From Prevotella fusca JCM 17724 (GTDB lineage: Bacteria; Bacteroidota; Bacteroidia; Bacteroidales; Bacteroidaceae): DNA of 64,000 nucleotides. This document shows, one piece after another, positions 27,272 to 36,232 of this stretch; position 1 is the stretch's first letter, and every line of letters begins with the position of its first letter. Under the pieces are notes generated by a model. It ran no database searches. It was not told where the DNA came from and saw only the letters and a program-made list of their open reading frames with translations. The stretch covers positions 13,501 through 77,500 of the forward strand of contig NZ_CP012074.1 in assembly GCF_001262015.1 (NCBI RefSeq). Direction: 5' to 3'. The position numbers were made by a program, and so were the translations under genes.

Positions 27272-27302
27272 TTTCGTTTAGAAACGCTTTTAATTTCGTT
27301 TT
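27272..27302. promoter_or_regulatory. cluster of TTTCGTTT/AAACG words upstream of the glpA promoter
   Basis: TTTCGTTTAGAAACG (27272-27286) contains an inverted CGTTT/AAACG pair and TTTCGTTTT follows at about 27294. Together with the palindrome at 27146 it could form a looped operator pair. Confidence 0.45.
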
Positions 27303-27430
27303 GCTACATTCTTTGTCGGAAGTAAAACTGTTTTTGGTAAGAATTCAGGCTTTGTATGTTCGTTTTGGGCTATTGGTGTCCGCAAAAGATTCCCCATATA
27401 AGTTAGTTGTTTGTGCTTTGCCATATACAT

Positions 27431-27620
27431 TTATAATGACCCTAAGAGAGCTCCCTTACCGTCTTCGACCGATGTGCTGTTGGTAAACACCATTCGTGCT
27501 GTTGGCAAACACCATTCGTGCTGAGGCTGAACACCAATGGTGTTGAGTGCTGAACACCGTGCAATATGTTGTTAGTGTGTGAGCAGCTTGTTGTCAGAAA
27601 AGAGTTGTGTTACCATAGGC
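27431..27620 (+). repeat. family I element, copy B: four 22-bp units
   Basis: Four exact 22-bp units occupy 27472-27559, each ending in AAACACCAT, GAACACCAA or GAACACCG. The left flank has TATAATGACC and CTTACCG; the right flank has TGCAATATGTTGTTAG and, like copy C, a GTTGTnAGAAAAGAG segment. Confidence 0.85.
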
Positions 27621-27944
27621 AAACGATGCTTGTTTGATTATGTAGCTTGCTTTCCCAAAGCCAGTGGAATGTTATCTGCTTAAAGGGGGGGGCGGCATTG
27701 GAGCGGATGTTATTTAAGTTTGTCGCCCAGCAGTGTTTTTGAATATGTTTTGGAGGTGTACAGACCGTGGGACAGGCTGCACTTCCATGCCGACTTTCAT
27801 TTTAGCTGCAATCGGTCATTAGAGCCTGGGAAAACTTAGAGAATTAGGCTTGATACAGCTGTTGCGGATGCGGATGTCTGGTTTCGTTTGCTGTGTAACA
27901 CCTGCGTATCAACTTGCTGAAAGCGAAACTTGATTAAAATATAA

Positions 27945-27976
27945 TTTGTCATATATTATATTTTTTACTATCTTTG
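27945..27976 (+). promoter_or_regulatory. SPFH gene promoter
   Basis: TTTG at 27945-27948 and TATCTTTG at 27969-27976, spacer 20 bp. Confidence 0.75.
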
Positions 27977-28025
27977 CACTCAGTGAAACCAAATAAATAA
28001 TAATAACATTATAATTTCATTCGAT

Positions 28026-28925
28026 ATGAATTTTTATTCCAGACAATCTAATCAGCAGAATCCAAGAATTAACCCCACAAACTCCCATAACATGAACCTT
28101 TCAAAGAAATTATGGCTTCCAGTAGGATTTGGTGTTGTCATCTTCTGTATTGTTCTTGCTTTCTTTTCGTTCGTCAATCCTTCATACGACCAGGAGGCTG
28201 CCTTGAAGATGAAGCCTATCTTTTTCGGGAGTACGCGCGTTGCTGATGATCCGGTGAATTCTATCACGCTGATAGCACCGACGACCACTGCTGTGTATTT
28301 CAATATCCTGCCGCAGAAGGCGCAGTTCCAGTTCGATGACCTGCTGTCAAACGACAATACACCGCTTGACGTCAATATGTATATGATTATCCAGGTGAAG
28401 AAAGGGCAGACCCCTGACCTGCTGAGGAACTATGGAGAAAACTGGTTCGAGAACTTCATTGAGCCGTATTTCCGCAATAAGGTACGTGAGTATGTGTCTT
28501 CCTGCTCACCTTTCGATCTGATGAGTAACCGTGAAGTCCTTGCGAAGTTTGACGAGCGCATCATGCAGTCTATGCGTCAGTATGTTGCCTCTTTGTCACG
28601 TAAAGCCAATTTCCCTATCGACATCCAGCAGGTCATTACCGACCGTGTCATGCCTAACAAGGAACAGTTGGAGGAGATGAACAAGACTGCAGCCAGTATC
28701 CAGGCAAAGCAGACACAGGAGAAACGGGCTGAAATGGAGCTTGCACGTGCTAAGGCTGAACGTAACAAGGCCGTGGCTGACAAGGCATATATGACCGAGT
28801 TAAACCTCTCTCCAGCACAGTTTATTCAGTTGCGTGCATGGGATGTTATCGAGAAGAAGAACGGTGCCAACATTGATGTCCTCCTTGGAGGTGGCGAAAC
28901 TCCGATGTGGAATATCCGCCGATAG
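28026..28925 (+). CDS. SPFH/band 7 domain membrane protein
   Basis: Protein of 299 residues with one N-terminal membrane anchor (LWLPVGFGVVIFCIVLAFF) and a band 7/SPFH domain, ending in a long Glu/Lys/Ala-rich coiled-coil helix (KRAEMELARAKAERNKAVADKA). Such proteins oligomerise at membranes and often scaffold protease or quality-control complexes. Translation could also begin at the ATG at 28092 (MNLSKKLWLP), since the first 22 residues are polar and repetitive; I keep the longer form with low preference. A 124-residue membrane protein follows after 51 bp and is likely co-transcribed. Confidence 0.85.
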   Translation: MNFYSRQSNQQNPRINPTNSHNMNLSKKLWLPVGFGVVIFCIVLAFFSFVNPSYDQEAALKMKPIFFGSTRVADDPVNSITLIAPTTTAVYFNILPQKAQFQFDDLLSNDNTPLDVNMYMIIQVKKGQTPDLLRNYGENWFENFIEPYFRNKVREYVSSCSPFDLMSNREVLAKFDERIMQSMRQYVASLSRKANFPIDIQQVITDRVMPNKEQLEEMNKTAASIQAKQTQEKRAEMELARAKAERNKAVADKAYMTELNLSPAQFIQLRAWDVIEKKNGANIDVLLGGGETPMWNIRR

Positions 28926-28976
28926 TATGACAAAGTCTGCTTTTACAATATGTATAAGTAGAGTTATTTAAGGTTT

Positions 28977-29351
28977 ATGGACAGAACAATTTTCTATCTT
29001 TTTTCCATTCCGCTTCTAATAATCTCTATGATATTCTGCGGTTATATAGTGAGGAGGGGGCTGAAAATCAATTCAAATGGAGGCTTTCATATTGAGAACG
29101 GCTATCTCTATCCTCACACGCAGTATGGGCGTATATCGATTTTGAAAGATCCTGATCCGATTTGTATCAAAGACATTGCTACGATAAGATTGCGTCAGAT
29201 TTTCCAGATTAACGGTGCGTTCAGAACCAAGGTGACGATGAAGGATGGAAGAAGCATGTCGTTTGCTGTGACAGGATTTAATCCTGCTAAAGAAAGGAGA
29301 AGGCTTGAAAAGGAGCTGTTGGAAAACGGTTTCCAAGGAGAAATTTATTAA
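28977..29351 (+). CDS. small membrane-anchored PH-like protein, unknown function
   Basis: Protein of 124 residues: a hydrophobic N-terminal segment (FYLFSIPLLIISMIFCGYIV) and a beta-rich soluble part (GYLYPHTQYGRISILKD ... TKVTMKDGRSMSFAVTGF) ending in a Glu/Lys helix. The soluble part resembles the small pleckstrin-like domains of bacterial membrane proteins. No catalytic motif is seen. It follows the SPFH gene closely and is followed by a strong terminator, so the two form a transcription unit. Confidence 0.65.
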   Translation: MDRTIFYLFSIPLLIISMIFCGYIVRRGLKINSNGGFHIENGYLYPHTQYGRISILKDPDPICIKDIATIRLRQIFQINGAFRTKVTMKDGRSMSFAVTGFNPAKERRRLEKELLENGFQGEIY

Positions 29352-29442
29352 TCTGTTTGTGTCTTAACTGTAATAACGTGAGTTGAAGCCTCTGTTGCAG
29401 CATAGGAGAAAACGGGATAAAAAGGAGTTGTAGTGAATATGC

Positions 29443-29477
29443 AGAGAGGCGGTTGCCAAAATGGTAACCGCCTCTCT
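29443..29477 (+). terminator. terminator of the SPFH unit
   Basis: AGAGAGGCGGTTGCCA and TGGTAACCGCCTCTCT form a 16-bp stem with one mismatch and a 3-nt loop, followed by GTTATTTG. Confidence 0.85.
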
Positions 29478-29634
29478 GTTATTTGTTTATGTAGATTATA
29501 GGCAGATGGGACGCTCTGCACTCTCAAGGATTTATATAGTTTTCTGTTATTCCTGGTGTTTTTAGTATTCATAGAAAGTCCATGCTTCCCTGTAGAAGTG
29601 CTGTCAGTCCTGCCTTGTCAAACCTTTCTAATGC

Positions 29635-30588
29635 TTACTTCAGCTTAGCCTCAAGGTTCTTCAGCATGTCAACAGTCATGGCATCGAGGTCATACTGCGG
29701 CATCCAGTCCCATTCAGCACGTGCGCAACTGTCGTCAAGACTGTCCGGCCAGCTGTCAGCAATGCTCTGTTTGAGCGGGTCAACGTTGTATTCCATCTCA
29801 AAGTCAGGCTTGTGACGCTTGATGGCATTGAATATTTCTTCCGGGTCGAAGCTCATGGAAGCAATGTTGAAACCATTGCGATGAACCAGACGTGTAGGGT
29901 CTGCCTCCATCAACGAGATAGCTGCGTGCAGACCATCCGGCATATACATCATGTCCATCAGTGTTCCTTTCTTGATAGGACACACGAACTTCTCTCCACG
30001 GACTGCTGAGTAATAGATGTCAACCGCATAGTCTGTGGTACCGCCACCCGGAGGTGTTACGTAGGAAATAAGTCCCGGGAAACGTACTGAACGGGTGTCA
30101 ACACCGTACTTCTTGAAATAGTAGTCGCTGAGCAGCTCGGTCGTTACCTTTGATACACCATAGATTGTGCCGGGACGCTGAACAGTGTCCTGTGGTGTCT
30201 TTGTGTGCGGTGTGCTCAGGCCGAAAGAGCCGATGGAGCTCGGAGTGAAAACGGCACAGTTGTTCTCTCGTGCCACTTCCAGGATGTTCCAAAGACCGTC
30301 AATGCCGATCTTCCATGCCAGCTGCGGCTTCTTTTCTGCCACTACTGACAGCAGGGCTGCAAGGTTGTAGATGGTGTCAATGTTGTGTTTCTTTACAACT
30401 TCGGCAATCATCTCTGGGTTAGTAACATCGGCTTCCGCTGACGGACCAGCCTCTTTCAGTTCGCCTTTAGGTTCAGCTCCCTTGATGTAGCCAGCAACGA
30501 TGCTGTCGTTTCCATAACGTTTTCTCAGTTCTCTGGTAAGCTCAGAGCCTATCTGCCCTGTAGAGCCTATGACCAAAACATTTTTCAT
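29635..30588 (-). CDS. NAD-dependent L-threonine dehydrogenase, SDR/epimerase type
   Basis: Extended short-chain dehydrogenase of 317 residues. The NAD site VLVIGSTGQIGSEL is at the N-terminus and the catalytic YGVSK (Tyr-x-x-x-Lys, about residues 144-148) follows a conserved serine in the PSSIGSFG segment. This is the epimerase-like threonine dehydrogenase found in many Bacteroidota. It is divergent from kbl, which uses its product 2-amino-3-ketobutyrate, and the pairing strongly supports the assignment. I start at the ATG at 30588 rather than further upstream, because MKNVLVIGSTG is the usual N-terminus. Confidence 0.85.
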   Translation of the reverse strand: MKNVLVIGSTGQIGSELTRELRKRYGNDSIVAGYIKGAEPKGELKEAGPSAEADVTNPEMIAEVVKKHNIDTIYNLAALLSVVAEKKPQLAWKIGIDGLWNILEVARENNCAVFTPSSIGSFGLSTPHTKTPQDTVQRPGTIYGVSKVTTELLSDYYFKKYGVDTRSVRFPGLISYVTPPGGGTTDYAVDIYYSAVRGEKFVCPIKKGTLMDMMYMPDGLHAAISLMEADPTRLVHRNGFNIASMSFDPEEIFNAIKRHKPDFEMEYNVDPLKQSIADSWPDSLDDSCARAEWDWMPQYDLDAMTVDMLKNLEAKLK

Positions 30589-30767
30589 AAATATCGTTAA
30601 GCTAATATGTAACAGACTGCAAAGTAAATATTTTTTTTGTTGATAATCCACTAATACGTATTAAAATTATTAAATTTTTGACCTCTTGGGCAAAAAAAAA
30701 CTGCTTATCGTTCTTTTTCTCATTTTTTATAACTTACTTTGTCCTCAGTAAATAAAAATCTAATGTT

Positions 30768-31955
30768 ATGTATGGTAAGATGAAAGAACATCTCTGCAAT
30801 ACGCTTGCAGAGATTAAGGATGCAGGACTTTACAAAGAGGAAAGAATCATTGAAAGTCCTCAGAGTGCAGCAATTGAAGTTAAAGGCAAGGAAGTACTGA
30901 ACTTCTGTGCCAACAACTATCTTGGTCTTTCCAATCACCCACGTCTGATTGAAGGTGCCAAGAAGATGATGGACAAGCGGGGATTCGGTATGTCCTCTGT
31001 GCGTTTTATCTGTGGAACACAGGACAGCCACAAGGAGCTTGAAGCAGCTATCTCGGAGTATTTCCAGACGGAAGACACCATTCTGTATGCAGCCTGCTTC
31101 GATGCTAACGGCGGAGTCTTTGAACCATTGTTCACCGATCAGGATGCTATTATCTCTGACTCTCTGAACCACGCCTCTATCATTGACGGTGTACGCCTTT
31201 GCAAGGCTAAGCGTTATCGCTATGCCAATGCTGACATGGCAGACCTTGAGCGTTGCCTGAAGGAAGCGCAGGAACAGCGTTTCCGCATCATCGTTACTGA
31301 TGGTGTGTTCTCAATGGATGGGAATGTGGCTCCTATTGACAAGATTTGTGACCTCGCAGAGAAGTATGATGCTCTTGTTATGGTAGATGAATCACACTCT
31401 GCCGGTGTCGTTGGTGCTACTGGTCATGGTGTAAGCGAACTCTGCAAGACATACGGTCGTGTAGATATCTATACCGGTACGCTCGGTAAGGCATTCGGTG
31501 GTGCACTCGGTGGCTTTACTACTGGTCGCAAGGAGATTATCGACATGCTCCGTCAGCGCAGCCGTCCTTACCTCTTCTCCAACTCACTTGCACCTTGCAT
31601 TATCGGTGCCAGTCTTGAGGTTTTCAAGATGTTGAAGGAGAACAACGAACTCCACGACAGGCTTGTTGAGAACGTTAACTACTTCCGTGACAAGATGATG
31701 GCTGCTGGCTTTGACATCAAACCAACCCAGAGTGCCATCTGTGCTGTAATGCTCTATGATGCCAAGCTGTCACAGGTATATGCTGCCAAGCTCCTTGATG
31801 AGGGTATCTATGTGACTGGTTTCTATTATCCTGTTGTTCCAAAGGGTGAAGCTCGTATCCGTGTCCAGCTTTCAGCAGGTCACAACCGTGAGCAGCTCGA
31901 CAAGTGTATTGCTGCTTTCATCAAGATTGGTAAAGAACTTGGTGTGCTGAAATAG
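30768..31955 (+). CDS. kbl: glycine C-acetyltransferase (2-amino-3-ketobutyrate CoA ligase)
   Basis: PLP-dependent alpha-oxoamine synthase of 395 residues, splitting 2-amino-3-ketobutyrate with CoA into glycine and acetyl-CoA. Motifs are NNYLGLSNHPRL near residue 45, the PLP-side VMVDESHSAGVVGATGHG, and TGTLGKAFGGALGG with the Schiff-base lysine. It completes threonine breakdown with the divergent dehydrogenase and is followed by a terminator. Confidence 0.95.
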   Translation: MYGKMKEHLCNTLAEIKDAGLYKEERIIESPQSAAIEVKGKEVLNFCANNYLGLSNHPRLIEGAKKMMDKRGFGMSSVRFICGTQDSHKELEAAISEYFQTEDTILYAACFDANGGVFEPLFTDQDAIISDSLNHASIIDGVRLCKAKRYRYANADMADLERCLKEAQEQRFRIIVTDGVFSMDGNVAPIDKICDLAEKYDALVMVDESHSAGVVGATGHGVSELCKTYGRVDIYTGTLGKAFGGALGGFTTGRKEIIDMLRQRSRPYLFSNSLAPCIIGASLEVFKMLKENNELHDRLVENVNYFRDKMMAAGFDIKPTQSAICAVMLYDAKLSQVYAAKLLDEGIYVTGFYYPVVPKGEARIRVQLSAGHNREQLDKCIAAFIKIGKELGVLK

Positions 31956-32020
31956 AATGATGTAAGCACTGGCAGGCACGGTAGTTATAGCGTGCAGCAG
32001 GCTTTTACTGACATAAATCC

Positions 32021-32052
32021 AAGGCTGGATTCCGAAATCGGAGTCCAGCCTT
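32021..32052 (+). terminator. kbl terminator
   Basis: AAGGCTGGATTCCG pairs with CGGAGTCCAGCCTT (one mismatch), followed by TTGCTTG. Confidence 0.85.
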
Positions 32053-32167
32053 TTGCTTGTCCTTTGCCTCACTTCAGGCCTGCTGTAAGTATGGATAACA
32101 AGTCTTTTCCCCGTTTTATGGTCTTTCATAGGTGGCAGCCTGCATCCTTTAACTATGCTTTATTAAA

Positions 32168-32255
32168 ATTATCTGAATACTGATAAATGTTTATCAATGC
32201 ATAGATAATATTTTATCAGCATGCAGATGAATAATTATCGCCATTCAGATAATTC
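32168..32255. repeat. four-unit 22-bp array with TTATC...GATAA arms
   Basis: Four consecutive 22-bp units start at 32168, 32190, 32212 and 32234. Each has TTATC, seven variable bases and (A)GATAA or GATGAA, so every unit is a small hyphenated palindrome. The unit sequence is not related to families I or II. Confidence 0.8.
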
Positions 32256-32379
32256 AGGAAAGGTGTAGTTTGCGAATGTTATTGTATGCAGGTAATCCGA
32301 GAAGTATGGCGGATCAAGCGATAGGAAACGGTGGATACGACACAGCTCTGGCTTGTCCAGACCAGGGTTGTGTGCATAA

Positions 32380-32413
32380 AACGAGGGTGTGCCAGTCTTG
32401 GCACACCCTCGTT
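32380..32413 (-). terminator. terminator of the C10 protease gene
   Basis: Perfect 15-bp stem (AACGAGGGTGTGCCA and its complement) with a 4-nt loop, followed on the minus strand by TTTTATG. Confidence 0.88.
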
Positions 32414-32429
32414 GTTGTTATAAAGTTTC

Positions 32430-35048
32430 TTATCGGATGACACTTGTATAACGGTCATCCTGTGTCGTTATGCGTACCATGTAGGTTCCTTTAGGGAGGG
32501 AGAATGTTATACGGTCGGCAAAATCCGCTGTACCGCTTGCCACCAAAACACCATTCATACCATATACTTCCACGCGCTTCAAGCCTTGCTGCTGTACTGT
32601 AAGATGTCCGTCAGAGAATTGCATTATACCCTTAAAGCGGGTTGCATCAATCCCGTTCGTCACACCATTGTTAGTGATGGAAATGAATGTCGGCTTGGTT
32701 GAAGCTGGTATTAAATCAACGTTTCTGCCATCTTCCACACCTATCAATGCCACCCGGTAGCGGCGGTTGTTGATGAGTTGCTCAACCTTGGGGTCAATCC
32801 AGTCGCTTTGTATCATTGTCATTGAGCCAGCATTGGTGAGATCTACCTGTAACGGTTTCTTCATTACAGGGATAGATACCTCTGTCTGTGTGTCAATCAG
32901 ATACAGCATCAGGCTACCTTTGTAGTGGGCGTTCTTTCCAAGAAAAGCCATGCAGTTGATTCTGAAAGTAGGGCTTGTCGCTATGTTTATCCCTTCGCTT
33001 GGTATGCTGTTCTCACTGTTGTCCTGTACGAAAATACGTATATTAGCAAAGGTTTCCGGCTTCGTTCCATCCTCAACCGTAACCTTGTAAGGCTCCTGTA
33101 AAGCTCTGTCGCGCACCTGACAGGTCTGGTTGTCTGCGTTGGTGATGGTTGTGCGCAGGCGGTATTCACCTGCAGCAATGCCATAGGGAAGATTGAACGG
33201 CATTCTTACTCGTGTCGTAGCATAGACATCAAAGTCCACTGCCTCTTTCGTCTGTGACGTATATACAACTTTATTTTCACTGTCAATCAGTTCTGTCTTT
33301 ACGATTCCGTTGAAGAAATTAGCATCCAGTTTGCGGATGTGCAGGCGGATGTAATTGTTTTCGCCGGATAACAGTTTGCTGTCAAATTCAGGGTCGGCAG
33401 CGAGCTGGTAACTTGGAGTCTTTGAAGGCAACTCTAAGTAACTTATCTTTCCGTTTTCAACCTTCATTACGACACGTGGTGCCTTTTTCATCCGAGCCCA
33501 TGCACCCAAGGCACCGTTCTCCTGTGATCGGGCAGCAATAGGGTAGAGTGAGTATGTTCCGTTTGTCAGTGCTGTGAGGTCAAGTGTAAAGGTCATTTCC
33601 TCATCTATTACAGCTCCCGAAACCATCTTCCCATCAGAGTATATGAAACGAGTCTTGGTAAAGATGTCCCTGCCGTTCTGCCCATAAGGAATTTCCTTTA
33701 TCAAGTTGCCCTCTTGGTTATAGATACCCAAACCGATGTCGCCTACAAAGTCGCTGTTGCTTTGGTTGGTGAATCCTGAATACATTACCTTTGTATTGGC
33801 AGACAAGGTGGTTGGGGCGTCCCCTACGAACGCCATGTCACTTCCGTATTTAAAAGTGATATTGGGCGAGTTGTAGGCGATGTCTGTATCAATCTTAGGT
33901 GTGCCTGGCTTGTTTGGGTGTGCGGCAATGACGATAAGTCTGCGGTTGAAGCTGTGCTGTGCACCGTTAAACTCACTGCCGGTAGAAGTGAGGTTCAAGG
34001 CTGCAAGCGAGTAGTAGCCGTCTGCCTGCCCGTTCCAACCGAAGTTCATGTGGAAGTTGTCGTTTCTGTCGAAACCGTCGCAAACCCACGCATGACCAGC
34101 TCCGTTTTGTGAATCACCTGATATGTAGAGTGGGAAACCGTTGCGGATTTCTTTTTTTACAATCTCGATAAAGTTGGTAACCCCCTCGTTTGCCCTGGTT
34201 ATCATTGCTGCATCATAGTCGAAGTGATTGCGCAATGCCCGTTCAGCCATATAGTTCTGCGTACCGCTTGCCCTGTCAGTGTACTGCATCTCTGTTGCAA
34301 TGCCCACATCATTCATCAACAATGCCACGGCATCTTCCTGCTGTGGCGTAACGCCCACACGTTTATAATCGGTCAGCATGTTAGCCCAGTCGTAATGCGA
34401 TTTTGTGAAATCCGCTGAGCGGGTGGTGTTGTTAAAGTTCACTTTGTAGCTTACCTGACCCTTTCCCTGTGCCGGCCACTTGTGGAAGTACATCACTTGC
34501 GCCACAGCTGTAGCCACACAACCCGTTACGTAATGTGTCTTCTTGCTGTAAGGGTAGTCCTGTCCCCACTTGGTTTTCACTAACGGTTCCACATGATCGC
34601 CTTCAGTCTTAGCAGCTTTGGCACGTGTGGTAAGGCTCTTGTTTTTCCCCAGCTCTGCATAAACCTGACGATAGGAGTCGAAGAGATATCGTGCTTCGGG
34701 ATTGAGGTTTGTCATGTCAATGGATGATTCATTGCTATAAGCAAGAACCTCACCCATCTTGTCGTCTCCAGCAACAACAACGAAGCCCTTTCCGGCTGCA
34801 TCATTGAAGACGTAATAAGGTTGCTGTGTGGTTGCTGCCAAGCGTGTTCTCATGCCTTTGACAGCCTTCTGGCTTACCTTTACATATTGTCTTGCAATAC
34901 GCAAGGCAGTCTTGAAATCGACATTGTCAGCATAGTTTGCTGATACGAAACACAGGAGGGAAAGAACGAGAAAACCTCTTTGCAATATACGGTTGTGTAC
35001 CGAGAATACAGTTCTTTTGAATTTAAAATGAAATAATGATTTTATCAT
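32430..35048 (-). CDS. C10 family cysteine protease with type IX secretion signal
   Basis: Secreted protease of 872 residues, close in size and layout to interpain A of Prevotella intermedia and streptopain. A signal peptide (about residues 22-40, ending SANYA) is followed by an inhibitory prodomain, then the catalytic domain with the nucleophile Cys177 in HYVTGCVATAVAQ and His319 in NGAGHAWVCDGF. Beta-rich domains fill the rest and the last 70 residues (VYGMNGVLVASGTADF ... GTYMVRITT) look like a type A C-terminal sorting domain for the type IX system. Likely a host-protein-degrading virulence or nutrition factor. A TAACTTTG -7 element lies at 35080-35087. Confidence 0.92.
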   Translation of the reverse strand: MIKSLFHFKFKRTVFSVHNRILQRGFLVLSLLCFVSANYADNVDFKTALRIARQYVKVSQKAVKGMRTRLAATTQQPYYVFNDAAGKGFVVVAGDDKMGEVLAYSNESSIDMTNLNPEARYLFDSYRQVYAELGKNKSLTTRAKAAKTEGDHVEPLVKTKWGQDYPYSKKTHYVTGCVATAVAQVMYFHKWPAQGKGQVSYKVNFNNTTRSADFTKSHYDWANMLTDYKRVGVTPQQEDAVALLMNDVGIATEMQYTDRASGTQNYMAERALRNHFDYDAAMITRANEGVTNFIEIVKKEIRNGFPLYISGDSQNGAGHAWVCDGFDRNDNFHMNFGWNGQADGYYSLAALNLTSTGSEFNGAQHSFNRRLIVIAAHPNKPGTPKIDTDIAYNSPNITFKYGSDMAFVGDAPTTLSANTKVMYSGFTNQSNSDFVGDIGLGIYNQEGNLIKEIPYGQNGRDIFTKTRFIYSDGKMVSGAVIDEEMTFTLDLTALTNGTYSLYPIAARSQENGALGAWARMKKAPRVVMKVENGKISYLELPSKTPSYQLAADPEFDSKLLSGENNYIRLHIRKLDANFFNGIVKTELIDSENKVVYTSQTKEAVDFDVYATTRVRMPFNLPYGIAAGEYRLRTTITNADNQTCQVRDRALQEPYKVTVEDGTKPETFANIRIFVQDNSENSIPSEGINIATSPTFRINCMAFLGKNAHYKGSLMLYLIDTQTEVSIPVMKKPLQVDLTNAGSMTMIQSDWIDPKVEQLINNRRYRVALIGVEDGRNVDLIPASTKPTFISITNNGVTNGIDATRFKGIMQFSDGHLTVQQQGLKRVEVYGMNGVLVASGTADFADRITFSLPKGTYMVRITTQDDRYTSVIR

Positions 35049-35250
35049 GTCAGGTTTATACTAAATAAATTATTGAGTGCAAAGTTACATTATTTTTTTC
35101 ATTTTTCTGTATAAACAGGCGTTAGAATGACGAATCCGTCAAATTCTCTCAGATGTTCGTCTGTAACGTAACCAAGCGTTAGCAGCAGCACGGTAAGGTG
35201 TCTTTTCCAAAGCTGGATGCTGTCGTTAATAATGTGGAAAAGCATGTTGT

Positions 35251-35344
35251 CGGAATTCTTTTCATGACAGGAAATATTTATTTTCACGAAAAGAAATATT
35301 TTTCTTCATGAAAAAAAATGTTTTTCTTCATGAAAAGAATTCGG
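35251..35344. repeat. family II element, copy 2: four 22-bp units
   Basis: TTCATGAC, TTCACGAA, TTCATGAA and TTCATGAA begin at 35261, 35283, 35305 and 35327, a strict 22-bp step. The length of 94 bp equals copy 1, and the ends CGGAATTCTTTTCATGA and its complement are inverted. Confidence 0.88.
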
Positions 35345-35384
35345 AGACACCCGCTTTCTGCAACAGAGAGGCTAATAAACAAAG

Positions 35385-35451
35385 TAGGGACACACGGCTT
35401 ATATACCCGACAGCAAGTGCTGTTTGCAGGCGTATAAGCCGTGTGTCCCTA
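35385..35451 (-). terminator. long perfect hairpin, likely terminator of the NigD-like gene
   Basis: Arms of 19 bp (TAGGGACACACGGCTTATA at 35385-35403 and its exact complement at 35433-35451) enclose a loop that itself folds (CAGCA-ag-TGCTG). Confidence 0.7.
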
Positions 35452-35536
35452 TATTTGTTATAGTTTATGCCGTTCTTTTTCTGTAATATATGACAGGCTC
35501 TAAGGCATTGATATTGCCGGAATCCTGGCCGCAGAA

Positions 35537-36226
35537 TCAGTATGCAAAGTATTTTCTTATTTTCCCCTTGTAGGTATTGATGTCCAGCGTGATGGAATCC
35601 GGTTTCTTGAATCCCGCTAACGGAATGCTTGCAAAGACACGTGAACTGTAATATTCGGGGACTCCGTTCTGATGATGGTGCAGACGGAGATAGAACATAC
35701 GACCGCCAGATGGCTGCAGCTTTATGGAATCGCAGACTACAGCTACTGACTGGACAGGCTGTTTGCCTTCTTTCTTCCCTGTCTTCAAGATAAGTCCAAG
35801 GTTCAGATAACTGCCGTTCTTGCTCATCCATGCACTTTCAAATCCGACAGGGTCGTTATGGACGACAGGCGTGTTGAGTGCCAGGCGTAAAGGCAAGACC
35901 GCAACGGGGCGGATGGCGACAGGCTCTGTTACACCGTTTTCCACCTTATTATAATATAGCAAGGCACGGTAAGTGGTGTCGCCCTTCGTAGCCCACTTTT
36001 CTTTCAATGCTGGTTGCAGGGTCAGCTGGATACCATCGTCAGTGCTTGCCGAAACAAAAGCTGACAACGTGTTTGTCCTTGCCTCGACGAAGTCAGTATG
36101 CAGATAGGACAGTCCGCTGTCGCCTGTCTCGTAGAAATCATGCTCACAAGCACTGACTATGAGTAACGACACGGCAGCCGTTACCATAGTCAATATCCAG
36201 GAAATCCTTTTGCTGATACCGTCCAC
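35537..36226 (-). CDS. NigD-like lipoprotein
   Basis: Lipoprotein of 229 residues. The signal segment ends in a lipobox (LLIVSAC, cysteine at about 27), and the rest is beta-rich with the layout of the NigD-like family, a Bacteroidota group of uncertain role. The charged residues directly after the cysteine (EHDFYE) are compatible with surface export. The gene lies 7 bp after the acyltransferase gene and may be co-transcribed with it. Confidence 0.7.
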   Translation of the reverse strand: MDGISKRISWILTMVTAAVSLLIVSACEHDFYETGDSGLSYLHTDFVEARTNTLSAFVSASTDDGIQLTLQPALKEKWATKGDTTYRALLYYNKVENGVTEPVAIRPVAVLPLRLALNTPVVHNDPVGFESAWMSKNGSYLNLGLILKTGKKEGKQPVQSVAVVCDSIKLQPSGGRMFYLRLHHHQNGVPEYYSSRVFASIPLAGFKKPDSITLDINTYKGKIRKYFAY

Positions 36227-36232
36227 AGGGCG

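Larger units (their letters stand above)
27105..28025. other. glpA-SPFH divergent gap (921 bp)
   Basis: No gene seen. From left to right: operator-like palindrome (27146-27158), glpA promoter (27213-27245), CGTTT/AAACG cluster (27272-27302), family I copy B (about 27431-27620), a run of eight G at about 27686, and the SPFH promoter (27945-27976). The part 27640-27940 shows nothing I can name. Confidence 0.7.
31956..32429. other. kbl-protease convergent gap
   Basis: No gene seen. It holds the kbl terminator, a four-unit 22-bp array and the terminator of the protease gene. Confidence 0.7.
35049..35536. other. protease upstream gap
   Basis: No gene seen. It holds the protease promoter, family II copy 2 and a large perfect hairpin. 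Confidence 0.7.

Noticed and set aside
27686..27693. Run of eight G as phase-variation switch
   Set aside because: It lies far from any start codon or promoter element, so I see no gene it could switch.
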